A DNA stretch of 64,000 bases, from positions 186,001 through 250,000 of the forward strand of contig NZ_JNWO01000012.1 in NCBI RefSeq assembly GCF_000716435.1, read 5' to 3'. The translations under genes were made by a program, and so were the position numbers. How positions within the stretch are numbered: position 1 is the stretch's first letter; each line of letters opens with the position of its first letter. Positions 8,523 to 17,499 of this stretch are shown piece after piece. This stretch comes from Streptomyces xylophagus. Lineage in GTDB: Bacteria > Actinomycetota > Actinomycetes > Streptomycetales > Streptomycetaceae. A model generated the notes under the pieces. The model worked only from the letters and a program-made list of their open reading frames with translations, did not search any database and was not told the DNA's origin.

Positions 8523-10010
8523 TCAGTCACGTGTGCCACTCATGTCGAACGTGCCGAGGCCCGCGCCGGACACGCCGTGCCCGGGGGGCTCGTGAAGCAG
8601 ATCGAGGGTCAGCGCGGCGGTCCAGCTGAAGCCGGTCGCGCCGCACGCCTCGCCGTCGTACGGGTCGACGTACTCGGCGAAGTCGGTGGCGTCGGCGGTC
8701 GCCAGGACCGCCTCGCGCAGGGCGTCCGCCCGCTTCTGCTCGCCGTGCAGCCGCAGACCCCGCTCCAGCAGCCAGCTCGTGTTGAACCAGGCCGGCCCGC
8801 GCCAGTACCGGTGCGGATCGAACGCCTCGCCCAACAGGTCGTAGCTGGGCGGGAGTTGGGTGGTGTCGCCGAGCCCGAAGTGCGGGCCGGACGCCGTACG
8901 GACGAGGGCGTCGGTGATGTCCCGGGGCAGGTCGGGGAGAAGGAGCGGGATCAGGCCGGAGACGCTGCGCTCGGGGATGAGACCTCCACCCCTTACGTCA
9001 CGGCAGAAGAACATGCCCTCCGCCGGGTCCCACAGCCGCTCGACCAGCACCCCCGTCAGCCGCTCCGCGCGCGCGTGCCGGGCCGTGCCGGTCGCGCCCA
9101 ACTCCCGGGCGATACGGGCCAGTGCGTGCTCGGAGGCGATGAGCAGGGCGTTGAAGGACGGGTCCTCCACCGCGAACTCGCTTGCCCCGGCCCCGTATCT
9201 CCCGCCCAGCCCATCCCTGTATTCACCGTCCCGGTAGTCCGTCGCGAGGCGTACGTAACGGCCGTAGTCGAGGTCCGTGGGCCGGTCCTCGGCCGCTCCG
9301 TGGTCGAGGTCCGCGCGGCGGAAGGAACGGGCCGGGGCGGGCGTGATCCGGCTCAACGGGGCATCCCAGCAAGGGCTGTTGTCCATACCCTGTTCCCAGG
9401 GGTGCACGACGGACGCGAGCCCGCCCCCGCCCAGGTCCCGCCGGTGCAGCAGATAGCGGTGCCAGGCGGCCAGCCGGGGATACACCCGGGAGAGGAAGCC
9501 ACGCGCGCGGGAGAGGCCCGGGTCGGCGCAGTGCACCAGCCAGGCCGCGAGCGCGTGCACCGGTGGCTGCACGATGCCCGAGGTCTGTACGGTGCGCGGG
9601 GCGCCCGCAGCGCGCCCCGCGGTCGAGGAGCGCCAGAAGTCGGGGCTCGGGAAGTACGCGTCGAGCGGTACGGAGGGGTTGAAGACGATGTGCGGGATAC
9701 GGCCGTCGCCCCACTGGGCGGCGAGCAGCGTCTCCAGCTCCGTCTGTGCCCGCAGCGGCGACAGGTGCCGCAGACCGATCGCGATGAACCCGGAGTCCCA
9801 GGACCACTGGTGCGGATACAGACCACGGGAGGGGACCGTTGAGGTTCCCGTCCAGTTCCCTTCGAGGACGGCAGCCGCCCTGAGGTGCAGCGAACCTGAC
9901 AAAGACGGCGGATCGTATACGAGGTGGTGCTCCACCGGGAGGGCTGTGAGCTGGGCAGTGCGATCCACTCGGGACTCCACGAAACACATCGTGCCGACCG
10001 GTTCGGTCAT
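8523..10010 (-). CDS. MGH1-like (GH63-type) glycoside hydrolase
   Basis: Cytoplasmic (alpha/alpha)6-barrel glycosidase of 495 residues, related to mannosyl/glucosylglycerate hydrolases and GH63. Landmarks are GLYPHQWSWDSGFIAIGLRHL (about 70-90), QWGDGRIPHIVFNP, and YWRGPAWFNTSWLLERGL near the C-terminus, which carry the usual acid/base residues of the clan. Start ATG 10010 was chosen because the reading frame upstream overlaps the divergent ROK gene; its Shine-Dalgarno sequence is weak. Placed 60 bases upstream of the debranching-like gene in the same direction, so the two probably form an operon controlled from the 79-base gap shared with the ROK regulator. Confidence 0.8.
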   Translation of the reverse strand: MTEPVGTMCFVESRVDRTAQLTALPVEHHLVYDPPSLSGSLHLRAAAVLEGNWTGTSTVPSRGLYPHQWSWDSGFIAIGLRHLSPLRAQTELETLLAAQWGDGRIPHIVFNPSVPLDAYFPSPDFWRSSTAGRAAGAPRTVQTSGIVQPPVHALAAWLVHCADPGLSRARGFLSRVYPRLAAWHRYLLHRRDLGGGGLASVVHPWEQGMDNSPCWDAPLSRITPAPARSFRRADLDHGAAEDRPTDLDYGRYVRLATDYRDGEYRDGLGGRYGAGASEFAVEDPSFNALLIASEHALARIARELGATGTARHARAERLTGVLVERLWDPAEGMFFCRDVRGGGLIPERSVSGLIPLLLPDLPRDITDALVRTASGPHFGLGDTTQLPPSYDLLGEAFDPHRYWRGPAWFNTSWLLERGLRLHGEQKRADALREAVLATADATDFAEYVDPYDGEACGATGFSWTAALTLDLLHEPPGHGVSGAGLGTFDMSGTRD

Positions 10011-10088
10011 GGCTACCGTAGGGTTACGTCTATTTAACACGCAAAACTCAATATGTAATGCAGGGTTGAGAAACACAAGGGGGTGCGC

Positions 10089-11291
10089 ATGACTGGACGA
10101 GGTCAAGCGAGCGCCGGCGATCTGCTCGAACTGGTGCGCACCGGGCGCGCCACGACCCGCGGCGCCCTCCAACAAGTGACGGGCCTCTCACGCGCGACCG
10201 TCGGCCAGCGCCTGGACCGGCTCTTCCGCGCGGGCTGGCTGCGCGAGGGCGCGGGCGGTCCGGTGGATTCCCCGCAGGGCGGCCGCCCCTCGATCACCCT
10301 CGAATTCGACGACGCCCATGCCGTAGTCCTCGCGGCGGACCTGGACACCCGCCACGCGCGCGCGTGCGTCCTCTCGCTCTCCGGCGAGATCCTCGCGGAG
10401 CACGGCGGCACGCTGGTCGTCGAGGACGGCCCGGACGCCGTACTGGGCGAACTCGGCCGCTGGTTCGCCGAACTCCTGGAGAAGGCCGGACATCAGCCGT
10501 CCGAGGTCTGCGGGATCGGTCTCGCCGTCCCCGGCCCGGTCGACAGCGAGACCGGCCGCGTCGTCCAGCCGCCGATGATGCCCGGCTGGGACGGCTACGA
10601 CATACGAGGCCGCCTGGCACGCGCCTTCACCGAACAGACCGGCGCCCCCCGGGTCCCGGTCCTGGTCGACAACGACGCCAACCTCATGGCCTACGGCGAA
10701 CAGCGCACCGGACACCCCGACTGCTCGGCCTTCGTCCTGGTCAAGGTGTCGACCGGTATCGGCGCCGGAGTCGTCGTCGGCGGTTCCATCTTCCGGGGGA
10801 TCGACGGGGGCGCGGGCGACATCGGCCACATCCGCATCCCGGCGGGCGCGCAGGCACTGTGCCGTTGCGGGTCCTACGGCTGTCTCGCCGCCGTCGCCAG
10901 CGGTGGCGCCGTGGCGCGGCGGCTGGCCGAGACCGGGGTGCCCGCGGCGTCCGGCTCGGATGTGCGGGACCTGCTGGCGTCGGGGCATCCCGGAGCGGCC
11001 GCGTTCGCCCGCGAGGCGGGACGGCAGGTCGGGGACGTCCTGGCGACCGTGGTGACACTGCTCAACCCCGGGGTGCTGATGATCGCGGGAGACCTGGCAG
11101 GCACCTCCTTCCTCACCGGCGTACGAGAGTTGCTGTACCAGCGGGCGCTGCCGCGCTCCACCGCTCATCTGCACGTGCTGACCTCACGGCTCGGCGAGCG
11201 GGCCGGGCTCATAGGGGCGGGGGCGCTGGTCGTGGAGTACCTGTACGCGCCCGAGCGGGTCGAGGAACGGCTGCTCGCGCTGGGCATGTGA
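10089..11291 (+). CDS. ROK-family transcriptional regulator
   Basis: 400 residues. An N-terminal winged HTH (LLELVRTGRATTRGALQQVTGLSRATVGQRLDRL, about 10-50) is fused to a sugar-kinase-like ROK domain. The ROK domain shows LVDNDANLMAYGE, STGIGAGVVVGGSIFRG and the zinc-binding motif GHIRI...CRCGSYGC. ROK regulators sense sugars or sugar phosphates and repress transport or glycosidase genes. ATG 10089 is preferred over GTG 10083 because AAGGGGG lies five bases upstream of the ATG. It is divergent from the glycosidase pair, which is its most likely target. Confidence 0.92.
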   Translation: MTGRGQASAGDLLELVRTGRATTRGALQQVTGLSRATVGQRLDRLFRAGWLREGAGGPVDSPQGGRPSITLEFDDAHAVVLAADLDTRHARACVLSLSGEILAEHGGTLVVEDGPDAVLGELGRWFAELLEKAGHQPSEVCGIGLAVPGPVDSETGRVVQPPMMPGWDGYDIRGRLARAFTEQTGAPRVPVLVDNDANLMAYGEQRTGHPDCSAFVLVKVSTGIGAGVVVGGSIFRGIDGGAGDIGHIRIPAGAQALCRCGSYGCLAAVASGGAVARRLAETGVPAASGSDVRDLLASGHPGAAAFAREAGRQVGDVLATVVTLLNPGVLMIAGDLAGTSFLTGVRELLYQRALPRSTAHLHVLTSRLGERAGLIGAGALVVEYLYAPERVEERLLALGM

Positions 11292-11358
11292 CGTTCACAT
11301 TTCCGTCCGGAGACTCGTCCGCATGGTGAAATCCGGCCGGGTGTGGAAGCGTGATTCT

Positions 11359-11381
11359 CGCCACCTTTGATAAGGGTGGCG
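11359..11381 (+). promoter_or_regulatory. Hairpin between ROK gene and ppdK
   Basis: CGCCACC (11359-11365) pairs with GGTGGCG (11375-11381) around TTTGATAAG. It lies 67 bases after the ROK stop and could be a weak terminator or part of the ppdK leader. Structure is seen; role is inferred. Confidence 0.4.
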
Positions 11382-11494
11382 CTCAGGTGAGCGGATCTTG
11401 CGCGGCTGCACTTCTCCAAGGGGTGGCACTCCGTGCCACCCCTTGATCGTTCATCGATCGAAAACAGGAGAGCCGCAACCCGCTCAAGTGAGCG
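11380..11494. promoter_or_regulatory. Paired 14-bp palindromes CGCTCARGTGAGCG
   Basis: CGCTCAGGTGAGCG at 11380-11393 and CGCTCAAGTGAGCG at 11481-11494 are near-identical palindromes whose starts are 101 bp apart. Both lie in the 405-base gap before ppdK and bracket a perfect hairpin at 11418. Two matching palindromes in one control region suggest binding of a dimeric regulator, possibly with looping. No known regulator is assigned. The remainder of the gap shows no supported gene. Confidence 0.45.
11418..11444 (+). terminator. Perfect hairpin, probable ROK-gene terminator
   Basis: AAGGGGTGGCAC, loop TCC, GTGCCACCCCTT: a perfect 12-bp stem. There is no long T-run, as is common in streptomycete terminators. 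It lies between the ROK stop at 11291 and the ppdK start at 11697. Confidence 0.65.
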
Positions 11495-11696
11495 CATAAT
11501 CGCGCCCCTGGAGGGCGCCGCGTTCAAGAAGTGAAAACATCCGGCGGTGTTCGCTTGCCGAGCTTTGACTTTCGATCCGCTGGCGGACGACCGGTTACGG
11601 ACGCATGACATGCAAGTGGACGTACCCAGACGCCTTCGATCTGGGTATGTTCCTGGCCGTCAGGGCAGCCGTCGAGTCCTCGAGGAGTCGAGACCC

Positions 11697-14417
11697 GTGT
11701 CGGAAAACAAAGAACCCCACGTAGCGAAGTTCGTCTACGACTTCACCGAGGGAAACAAGGACCTCAAGGATCTCCTCGGCGGCAAGGGCGCGAACCTCGC
11801 CGAGATGACGAACCTGGGCCTTCCCGTGCCCCCCGGCTTCACCATCACCACCGAGGCGTGCAAGACCTACCTCGACAGTGGCGAGGAGCCGGCGGCACTG
11901 CGTGACGAGGTGAGTGCACACCTCGACGCCCTCGAAGCGACCATGGGCAAGCAGCTCGGGCAGGCCGACAACCCCCTCCTCGTATCCGTCCGTTCCGGGG
12001 CGAAGTTCTCCATGCCCGGCATGATGGACACCGTCCTGAACATCGGCCTCTCCGACAAGTCCGTGCAGGGCCTGGCGAAGCAGGCCGGCGACGAGCGCTT
12101 CGCGTGGGACTCGTACCGCCGCCTCATCCAGATGTTCGGCAAGACCGTCCTCGGCGTCGACGGCGACCTCTTCGAGGAGGCCCTCGACAAGGCCAAGGAG
12201 ATCAAGAAGGTCACGGTCGACACCGAACTGGACGCGGCCGACCTGAAGAAGCTGGTCACCCGCTTCAAGCGGATCGTCAAGACCGAGGCGGGCCGCGACT
12301 TCCCGCAGGACCCGCGCGAGCAGATGGACCTCGCCATCCACGCGGTCTTCGACTCCTGGAACACCGACCGCGCCAAGCTCTACCGCCGCCAGGAACGCAT
12401 CCCGCACGACCTCGGCACGGCGGTCAACGTCTGCTCAATGGTCTTCGGCAACCTGGGCCCCGACTCGGGTACCGGCGTCGCCTTCACCCGCGACCCGGCA
12501 AGCGGCCACCAGGGCGTCTACGGCGACTACTTGCAGAACGCGCAGGGTGAGGACGTCGTCGCGGGCATCCGGAACACCGTGCCCCTCGCGGAACTCGAGC
12601 AGATCGACAAGGCGTCGTACGACCAGCTCATGCAGATCATGAAGACCCTGGAGAACCACTACAAGGATCTCTGCGACATCGAATTCACCATCGAGCGCGG
12701 GCAGTTGTGGATGCTCCAGACGCGGGTGGGGAAGCGGACGGCGGGTGCGGCCTTCCGTATCGCGACCCAACTCGTCGACCAGGGGCTCATCGACGAGGCG
12801 GAGGCCCTCCAGCGGGTCACCGGCGCCCAGTTGGCGCAGCTGATGTTCCCGCGCTTCGACGACGAGGCGAAGGTCCAGCAGGTCGGCCGGGGCATCGCGG
12901 CCTCGCCGGGTGCGGCGGTCGGCAAGGCGGTCTTCGACTCGTACACGGCGGTGAAGTGGTCGCGTTCGGGCGAGAAGGTCATCCTGGTCCGCCGCGAGAC
13001 CAACCCCGACGACCTCGACGGCATGATCGCGGCGGAGGGCATCCTCACGTCCCGCGGCGGCAAGACGTCCCACGCGGCCGTCGTGGCGCGGGGCATGGGC
13101 AAGACGTGTGTCTGCGGCGCGGAGGAGCTGGAGGTCGACACCAAGCGGCGCCGGATGACGGTGCCGGGTGGTCACGTGGTCGAGGAGGGCGACGTGATCT
13201 CCATCGACGGGTCCAGCGGCAAGGTGTACCTCGGTGAGGTCCCGGTGGTTCCGTCCCCGGTCGTTGAGTACTTCGAGGGTCGGATGCACGCGGGTGCCGA
13301 CGACGCCGACGAGTTGGTCGAGGCGGTCCACCGGATCATCGGATACGCGGACCGCGTACGCCGGTTGAGGGTGCGCGCCAACGCGGACAACGCCGAGGAC
13401 GCGCTGCGCGCCCGCCGCTTCGGGGCGCAGGGCATCGGGCTGTGCCGTACGGAGCACATGTTCCTCGGCGACCGCCGGGAGTTGGTGGAACGCCTGATCC
13501 TGGCGGACACGGACACCGAACGCGAGGAATCCCTCAAGGCGCTTCTCCCGCTCCAGAAGGCGGACTTCGTCGAGCTGTTCAAGGCGATGGACGGACTCCC
13601 GGTCACCGTCCGCCTGTTGGACCCGCCGCTGCACGAATTCCTGCCGGACATCACGGAGTTGTCGGTCCGCGTCGCGCTGGCGGAGTCCCGCCAGGAGTCC
13701 CACGAGAACGACCTGCGCCTGCTCCAGGCGGTCCACCGCCTGCACGAGCAGAACCCGATGCTGGGCCTGAGGGGCGTGCGCCTGGGCCTGGTCATCCCCG
13801 GCCTGTTCACCATGCAGGTGCGGGCGATCGCCGAGGCGGCGGCCGAACGCAAGGCGGCGAAGGGTGACCCGCGCGCCGAGATCATGATCCCGCTCGTCGG
13901 CACGGTCCAGGAGCTGGAGATCGTCCGCGAGGAGGCCGACCAGGTCATCGCCGAGGTCGAGGCCGCTACTGGCACTTCGCTGAAGCTGTCGATCGGCACG
14001 ATGATCGAACTCCCGCGCGCCGCACTGACGGCAGGCCAGATCGCGGAGGCGGCGGAGTTCTTCTCCTTCGGCACGAACGACCTCACGCAGACGGTCTGGG
14101 GCTTCAGCCGCGACGACGTCGAGGCTTCGTTCTTCACGGCCTACCTGGAGAAGGGCATCTTCGGCGTCAGCCCCTTCGAGACGATCGACCGCGACGGCGT
14201 CGGCTCCCTGGTGAAACTCGCCGCGAAGGCCGGCCGCGAGACCCGCCCCGACCTCAAGCTCGGCGTCTGCGGCGAACACGGCGGCGACCCCGAGTCGGTC
14301 CACTTCTTCCACGAGGTGGGACTGGACTACGTGTCGTGTTCGCCGTTCCGGATTCCGGTGGCGCGGCTGGAGGCGGGGCGGGCGGCTTCGGTGGCGCAGG
14401 GGAGCGATCACCGCTGA
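11697..14417 (+). CDS. ppdK: Pyruvate, phosphate dikinase
   Basis: Cytoplasmic enzyme interconverting pyruvate + ATP + Pi and phosphoenolpyruvate + AMP + PPi, a link between glycolysis and gluconeogenesis. 906 residues, the standard length. Domains in order: ATP-grasp nucleotide-binding region (LLGGKGANLAEMTNLGLPVPPGF), a central swivelling phosphohistidine domain with GGKTSHAAVVARGMGKTC, and a C-terminal PEP/pyruvate TIM barrel (GLCRTEHMF, FFSFGTNDLTQ, KLGVCGEHGGDP). GTG at 11697 is preceded by GAGGAG with nine-base spacing. Upstream lies a 400-base leader with hairpins and repeated palindromes. A strong terminator follows at 14485. Confidence 0.97.
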   Translation: MSENKEPHVAKFVYDFTEGNKDLKDLLGGKGANLAEMTNLGLPVPPGFTITTEACKTYLDSGEEPAALRDEVSAHLDALEATMGKQLGQADNPLLVSVRSGAKFSMPGMMDTVLNIGLSDKSVQGLAKQAGDERFAWDSYRRLIQMFGKTVLGVDGDLFEEALDKAKEIKKVTVDTELDAADLKKLVTRFKRIVKTEAGRDFPQDPREQMDLAIHAVFDSWNTDRAKLYRRQERIPHDLGTAVNVCSMVFGNLGPDSGTGVAFTRDPASGHQGVYGDYLQNAQGEDVVAGIRNTVPLAELEQIDKASYDQLMQIMKTLENHYKDLCDIEFTIERGQLWMLQTRVGKRTAGAAFRIATQLVDQGLIDEAEALQRVTGAQLAQLMFPRFDDEAKVQQVGRGIAASPGAAVGKAVFDSYTAVKWSRSGEKVILVRRETNPDDLDGMIAAEGILTSRGGKTSHAAVVARGMGKTCVCGAEELEVDTKRRRMTVPGGHVVEEGDVISIDGSSGKVYLGEVPVVPSPVVEYFEGRMHAGADDADELVEAVHRIIGYADRVRRLRVRANADNAEDALRARRFGAQGIGLCRTEHMFLGDRRELVERLILADTDTEREESLKALLPLQKADFVELFKAMDGLPVTVRLLDPPLHEFLPDITELSVRVALAESRQESHENDLRLLQAVHRLHEQNPMLGLRGVRLGLVIPGLFTMQVRAIAEAAAERKAAKGDPRAEIMIPLVGTVQELEIVREEADQVIAEVEAATGTSLKLSIGTMIELPRAALTAGQIAEAAEFFSFGTNDLTQTVWGFSRDDVEASFFTAYLEKGIFGVSPFETIDRDGVGSLVKLAAKAGRETRPDLKLGVCGEHGGDPESVHFFHEVGLDYVSCSPFRIPVARLEAGRAASVAQGSDHR

Positions 14418-14484
14418 CAGACCTCCGGGACCGCCGTCGGTCATCCTGACCCTCACCGGCCTGACGGCGGTCGCGGACCGCGAA

Positions 14485-14521
14485 AGAGGGCGGCACCCCT
14501 GTGCGGGGGGTGCCGCCCTCT
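14485..14521 (+). terminator. Strong terminator after ppdK
   Basis: AGAGGGCGGCACCCC (14485-14499) pairs perfectly with GGGGTGCCGCCCTCT (14507-14521) around a seven-base loop. It lies between the convergent ppdK and alpha/beta-hydrolase genes and can serve both. Confidence 0.8.
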
Positions 14522-14577
14522 GGCGTCGGCCGTCGTGTCACCGGGTCCGGCTCAGCGGTGTTCGTCAGTGGTGTTCC

Positions 14578-15417
14578 TCAGTCGTGTTCCTTCAGGAAGG
14601 CCAGGGCCGCTTCGGCGACGTCCTGCCAGCCGCTGTCGAAGACCAGCGAGTGACCGCGGTTCGGGATCTCCCGGATGGCGGTGGGCGCGGTGTTGCGCTT
14701 CTGCTTCTTGTAGGAGGCGTTGGCGATCGCCGACGGTGCGATGTGGTCCTTCTCGCCGGTGATCAGCAGCATCGGGCCGCGCCGCGGGTTCTTCGTGTCG
14801 ACCTTGATCTCGGTGAACGGGTTGATGTTCGCGGTGGCGGCCTGGAACAGCGGAATCCCGGAACCGGCCACGGGATACGTCTCGTACAGCCGCTTGGCCT
14901 CGCTCTCTCCCACCGCGTTGGCGAACGAGTAACGGAACTGCTCGTAGGTCAGCGTGACGGACCGCCGGTAGTTGGCCGGGTTGCCCAGCACCGGCAGCCC
15001 CGACCTGAGCGAGGACAGCGGCAGCGGCAGCACCCCGCGGAACGGCGCCGAGTCCATCGGCACCGAGACCGTCGCCAGTCCGCGCCCGGCCAGTTGCTGG
15101 GTGATCAGGCCGCCGAAGGAGTGGCCGATGACCGCCGGGGGCCTGCTGAGCGCGCCGATCGCCTCGGCCATGTGGTCGGTGACCTGCTTGACGCTCTTGC
15201 CGGCGAACACCTCGGGGTTCGCCCGGGCCTGGGCGACGGTCTCCGGGTCGTCCGGCCAGCCCGGGGCAAGCGTGGCGTAGCCGTTCTCCTCGAAGAACAC
15301 CCGCCACGGTTGCCAACTGGACGCCAGCATCCACAGTCCGTGCACGAACACGACCGGCTTGAGGCCCGACGCGTTCGCCTGGGCGATCTCCTGCCGCTCG
15401 CGTGGGGTCAGGCTCAT
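14578..15417 (-). CDS. Alpha/beta hydrolase
   Basis: 279-residue cytoplasmic alpha/beta-hydrolase-fold protein. The oxyanion/N-terminal HG motif is VVFVHGLWM; the nucleophile elbow is GHSFGG (catalytic Ser). The acid lies around ITGEKDHIAP and the catalytic His in IPNRGHSLVFD. ATG 15417 has AAAGGTGG upstream; the frame is open further upstream but without a better start. No substrate can be named. It is divergent from a PucR-type regulator across a ~200-base gap, so it may be that regulator's target. Confidence 0.88.
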   Translation of the reverse strand: MSLTPRERQEIAQANASGLKPVVFVHGLWMLASSWQPWRVFFEENGYATLAPGWPDDPETVAQARANPEVFAGKSVKQVTDHMAEAIGALSRPPAVIGHSFGGLITQQLAGRGLATVSVPMDSAPFRGVLPLPLSSLRSGLPVLGNPANYRRSVTLTYEQFRYSFANAVGESEAKRLYETYPVAGSGIPLFQAATANINPFTEIKVDTKNPRRGPMLLITGEKDHIAPSAIANASYKKQKRNTAPTAIREIPNRGHSLVFDSGWQDVAEAALAFLKEHD

Positions 15418-15602
15418 CGGCGTGCCACCTTTCTCATCAGGAGTCCCTCGGGTGTCCTCAGAGGGCCCCTTCATCCTGGGCTCGGAGCCGGGCCCGGGTC
15501 GATGTCCGGGGCTACACGAGTGCCCTGGCTGGATTGTTCCGAAGGACAATGAGGATGCCGTACGGAGGTCGGTTCCCAGGCAATTCGCGGGTCTACGGCA
15601 AC

Positions 15603-15608
15603 TACGGT
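15603..15608 (+). promoter_or_regulatory. Candidate -10 element of a leaderless PucR gene
   Basis: TACGGT fits TANNNT and lies exactly six bases before ATG 15615, with no Shine-Dalgarno sequence. The same geometry appears at dnaG and dgt. This supports the 15615 start, but the -35 element is not recognisable. Confidence 0.35.
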
Positions 15609-15614
15609 TGGCGT

Positions 15615-16817
15615 ATGGAACATTCAGCGCCCGACCCCATGGGCGCACAGGTCGCACTGCTGGGCGCTCGGATGCTGGAGCGGGCCGGTGAACTGGCCGA
15701 CGAGATGGTCGAGCGGATCCGGGCGGCCGTGCCGGTCTACCGGAGCGACGACGTGATCACGGTCGCGGAACTGCGGCGCACCTGTCTGGCGAACATCGAC
15801 TTCGTCTTCGGCCCGATGGGCCACGCCCCGGCACTCTCCTCACCGGAGTCCCGTGACAACGGCCGACGGCGCGCACAGGCCGGAGTCCCCCTCACCGCGG
15901 TGATGGAGGCGTACCGCGTATCCGCCCGGTTCCTGTGGGAACGCCTGGCCGAACCCGCCGCCACCGGCGAAGTCGCCCCCGAGGCCGCCCTCCGCGCCGC
16001 CTCCGAGATGTGGCTCGTGCTCGACACCTTCACCCAGGAGATGGCCGACGGCTACCGCGAGGAGGTCACCTCCCAGACCCTCAGCCGCGAAGCCGAACGC
16101 TCGGCCGTACTGCAGGCGCTCCTCGAAGGCCGCCTGGGCGACGCCGACGTGTACGAGGCCGTCGGCATCCTGCGACTGCCGACACAGGGTCCCTATGTGG
16201 TCGTCGCGGCCCAGGTGCCGGAGGCCGGACGCCACGCGTTCGCGCGCGCCGAGGACCTGTTGCGACCGCTCGGCGTGGCCTCCGCGTGGCGACTGCTGCA
16301 CGACGCCGAGGTCGGCATCGCACGACTGCCCGGCACCCACCCCCGTGTCGCGGCCCTCGCCGACGCCCTGGAGGCCGCCACCGAGGGCCACATCGGGATC
16401 AGCCCTCCCTACCCCGACCTGCGTGGAACCGCCGAGGCCCTGAAGCTGGCCCGGATCGCCCTGCGTGGCGCGTACGACGGCCGGCGGGTCACCGTCTTCG
16501 ACCGGGACCCGCTGGCCGTCGCGGCAGCCGGCGCCCCCCAGGTCATGCGCACCGTCGCCCGCGCCACCCTCGGCACGCTCGACCAGGTCACCGACCGCGA
16601 CCGCGCCCTGCTGCTCGACACCTTCGGCGCCTGGCTCGACGCCGACGGCTCCGCCGACCGTGCCGCCGTCGCCCTGTTCTGCCACCCGAACACCGTCCGG
16701 CACCGCCTGCGCCGACTTCAGGAACACACGGGCCGGTCCCTGTCCCAACCCCGTGAACTGGCCGAACTCACCCTCGCGTTCGAGATCGACCGCCGGATCA
16801 CGGACCCCGCGCACTGA
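15615..16817 (+). CDS. PucR-family transcriptional regulator
   Basis: 400 residues. The C-terminal PucR-type HTH_30 domain is clear (LLDTFGAWLDADGSADRAAVALFCHPNTVRHRLRRLQEHTG, about 325-365). The central part is a GGDEF-like/CdaR-type domain (GPYVVVAAQVPEAGRHAF), and the N-terminus carries a helical segment (AQVALLGARMLERAGELADEMVERI). Such regulators activate nearby catabolic genes in response to small molecules. ATG 15615 is supported by a -10-like TACGGT six bases upstream. ATG 15555 (GAAGGA upstream) would add 20 residues. Its effector is unknown. Confidence 0.88.
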   Translation: MEHSAPDPMGAQVALLGARMLERAGELADEMVERIRAAVPVYRSDDVITVAELRRTCLANIDFVFGPMGHAPALSSPESRDNGRRRAQAGVPLTAVMEAYRVSARFLWERLAEPAATGEVAPEAALRAASEMWLVLDTFTQEMADGYREEVTSQTLSREAERSAVLQALLEGRLGDADVYEAVGILRLPTQGPYVVVAAQVPEAGRHAFARAEDLLRPLGVASAWRLLHDAEVGIARLPGTHPRVAALADALEAATEGHIGISPPYPDLRGTAEALKLARIALRGAYDGRRVTVFDRDPLAVAAAGAPQVMRTVARATLGTLDQVTDRDRALLLDTFGAWLDADGSADRAAVALFCHPNTVRHRLRRLQEHTGRSLSQPRELAELTLAFEIDRRITDPAH

Positions 16818-16838
16818 GTCGCTACGACGGTTCAGTGC

Positions 16839-17336
16839 TCACTCGCAGGCGACCCCGTCCCCGTCCCGGTCGAGGTGGGAGTCGTAGCCGGGATCGCCGC
16901 GGTGGAGGGGCGTGACGCCGGCGGCGCGGGCCTCGGTGCAGTTGGTGTAGTAGACGCTGCCGCCGCCGGAGTCGCTGCCACCGGAACCGGAACTGGAACC
17001 GGAGCCTGAGCCGCTTCCCGCCGCGGCCGCCGCGGTGACCGTCCTGGTGACCTTGACGGTCTTCGTGGCGGCCACCGTGGGTGCGGGCGCCGGGGTGACC
17101 GTCTCCGTCGTGGTCGCCGTGACGGTCATCGTCGGCTGCGGCTTGGCCGCCGCGGGCTTCGCGTCGCTCGCCGTGTCCTTCTTCGTGTCCTGGCCGGACG
17201 CGCCGATACCGGCGCCGAGGAAGAGGGCCAGCGCGAGCGCGGGGAGCACGTATCGCTTCCTGGCCCAGCGGGGTGCGGGCCGGACGGGCTCCGGCTGGGG
17301 CCGTGGCATGGGTGGCCTGGCGTATGGATGGGTCAT
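16839..17336 (-). CDS. Membrane-anchored excalibur calcium-binding-domain protein
   Basis: 165 residues. A short cytoplasmic Pro/Arg-rich N-terminus is followed by one membrane helix (YVLPALALALFLGAGIGASG, about 28-47). Next come an extracellular linker rich in Thr, Val and Ala, a Gly/Ser stretch (GSGSGSGSSSGSGGSDSGGG), and a C-terminal excalibur domain. The excalibur domain shows YYTNCTEARAAG and the EF-like DRDGDGVACE with its two conserved cysteines. Such proteins are surface-exposed; calcium binding is inferred from the family. ATG 17336 has a GGGGACGAG Shine-Dalgarno sequence. No operon partner is seen. Confidence 0.88.
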   Translation of the reverse strand: MTHPYARPPMPRPQPEPVRPAPRWARKRYVLPALALALFLGAGIGASGQDTKKDTASDAKPAAAKPQPTMTVTATTTETVTPAPAPTVAATKTVKVTRTVTAAAAAGSGSGSGSSSGSGGSDSGGGSVYYTNCTEARAAGVTPLHRGDPGYDSHLDRDGDGVACE

Positions 17337-17499
17337 CTCGTCCCCCTGTGTCCGGTGAGACATGGACCGTATTGCCCCGGTGAGGGATGTGAAGAAGGAG
17401 TGACCATCTCGTGATGGACATGTCGCGCGCTGTGACCGGAGCGCCGCCGCGCCGCCTCTCGTACGCTGAGACTCCACCCGCTCACGGAGGGACCTGCCC

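Noticed and set aside
12435..14456. Long open frame of 673 codons on the minus strand over ppdK
   Set aside because: Arg/Asp/Leu-rich antisense product of a GC-rich gene; ppdK on the plus strand is unmistakable.
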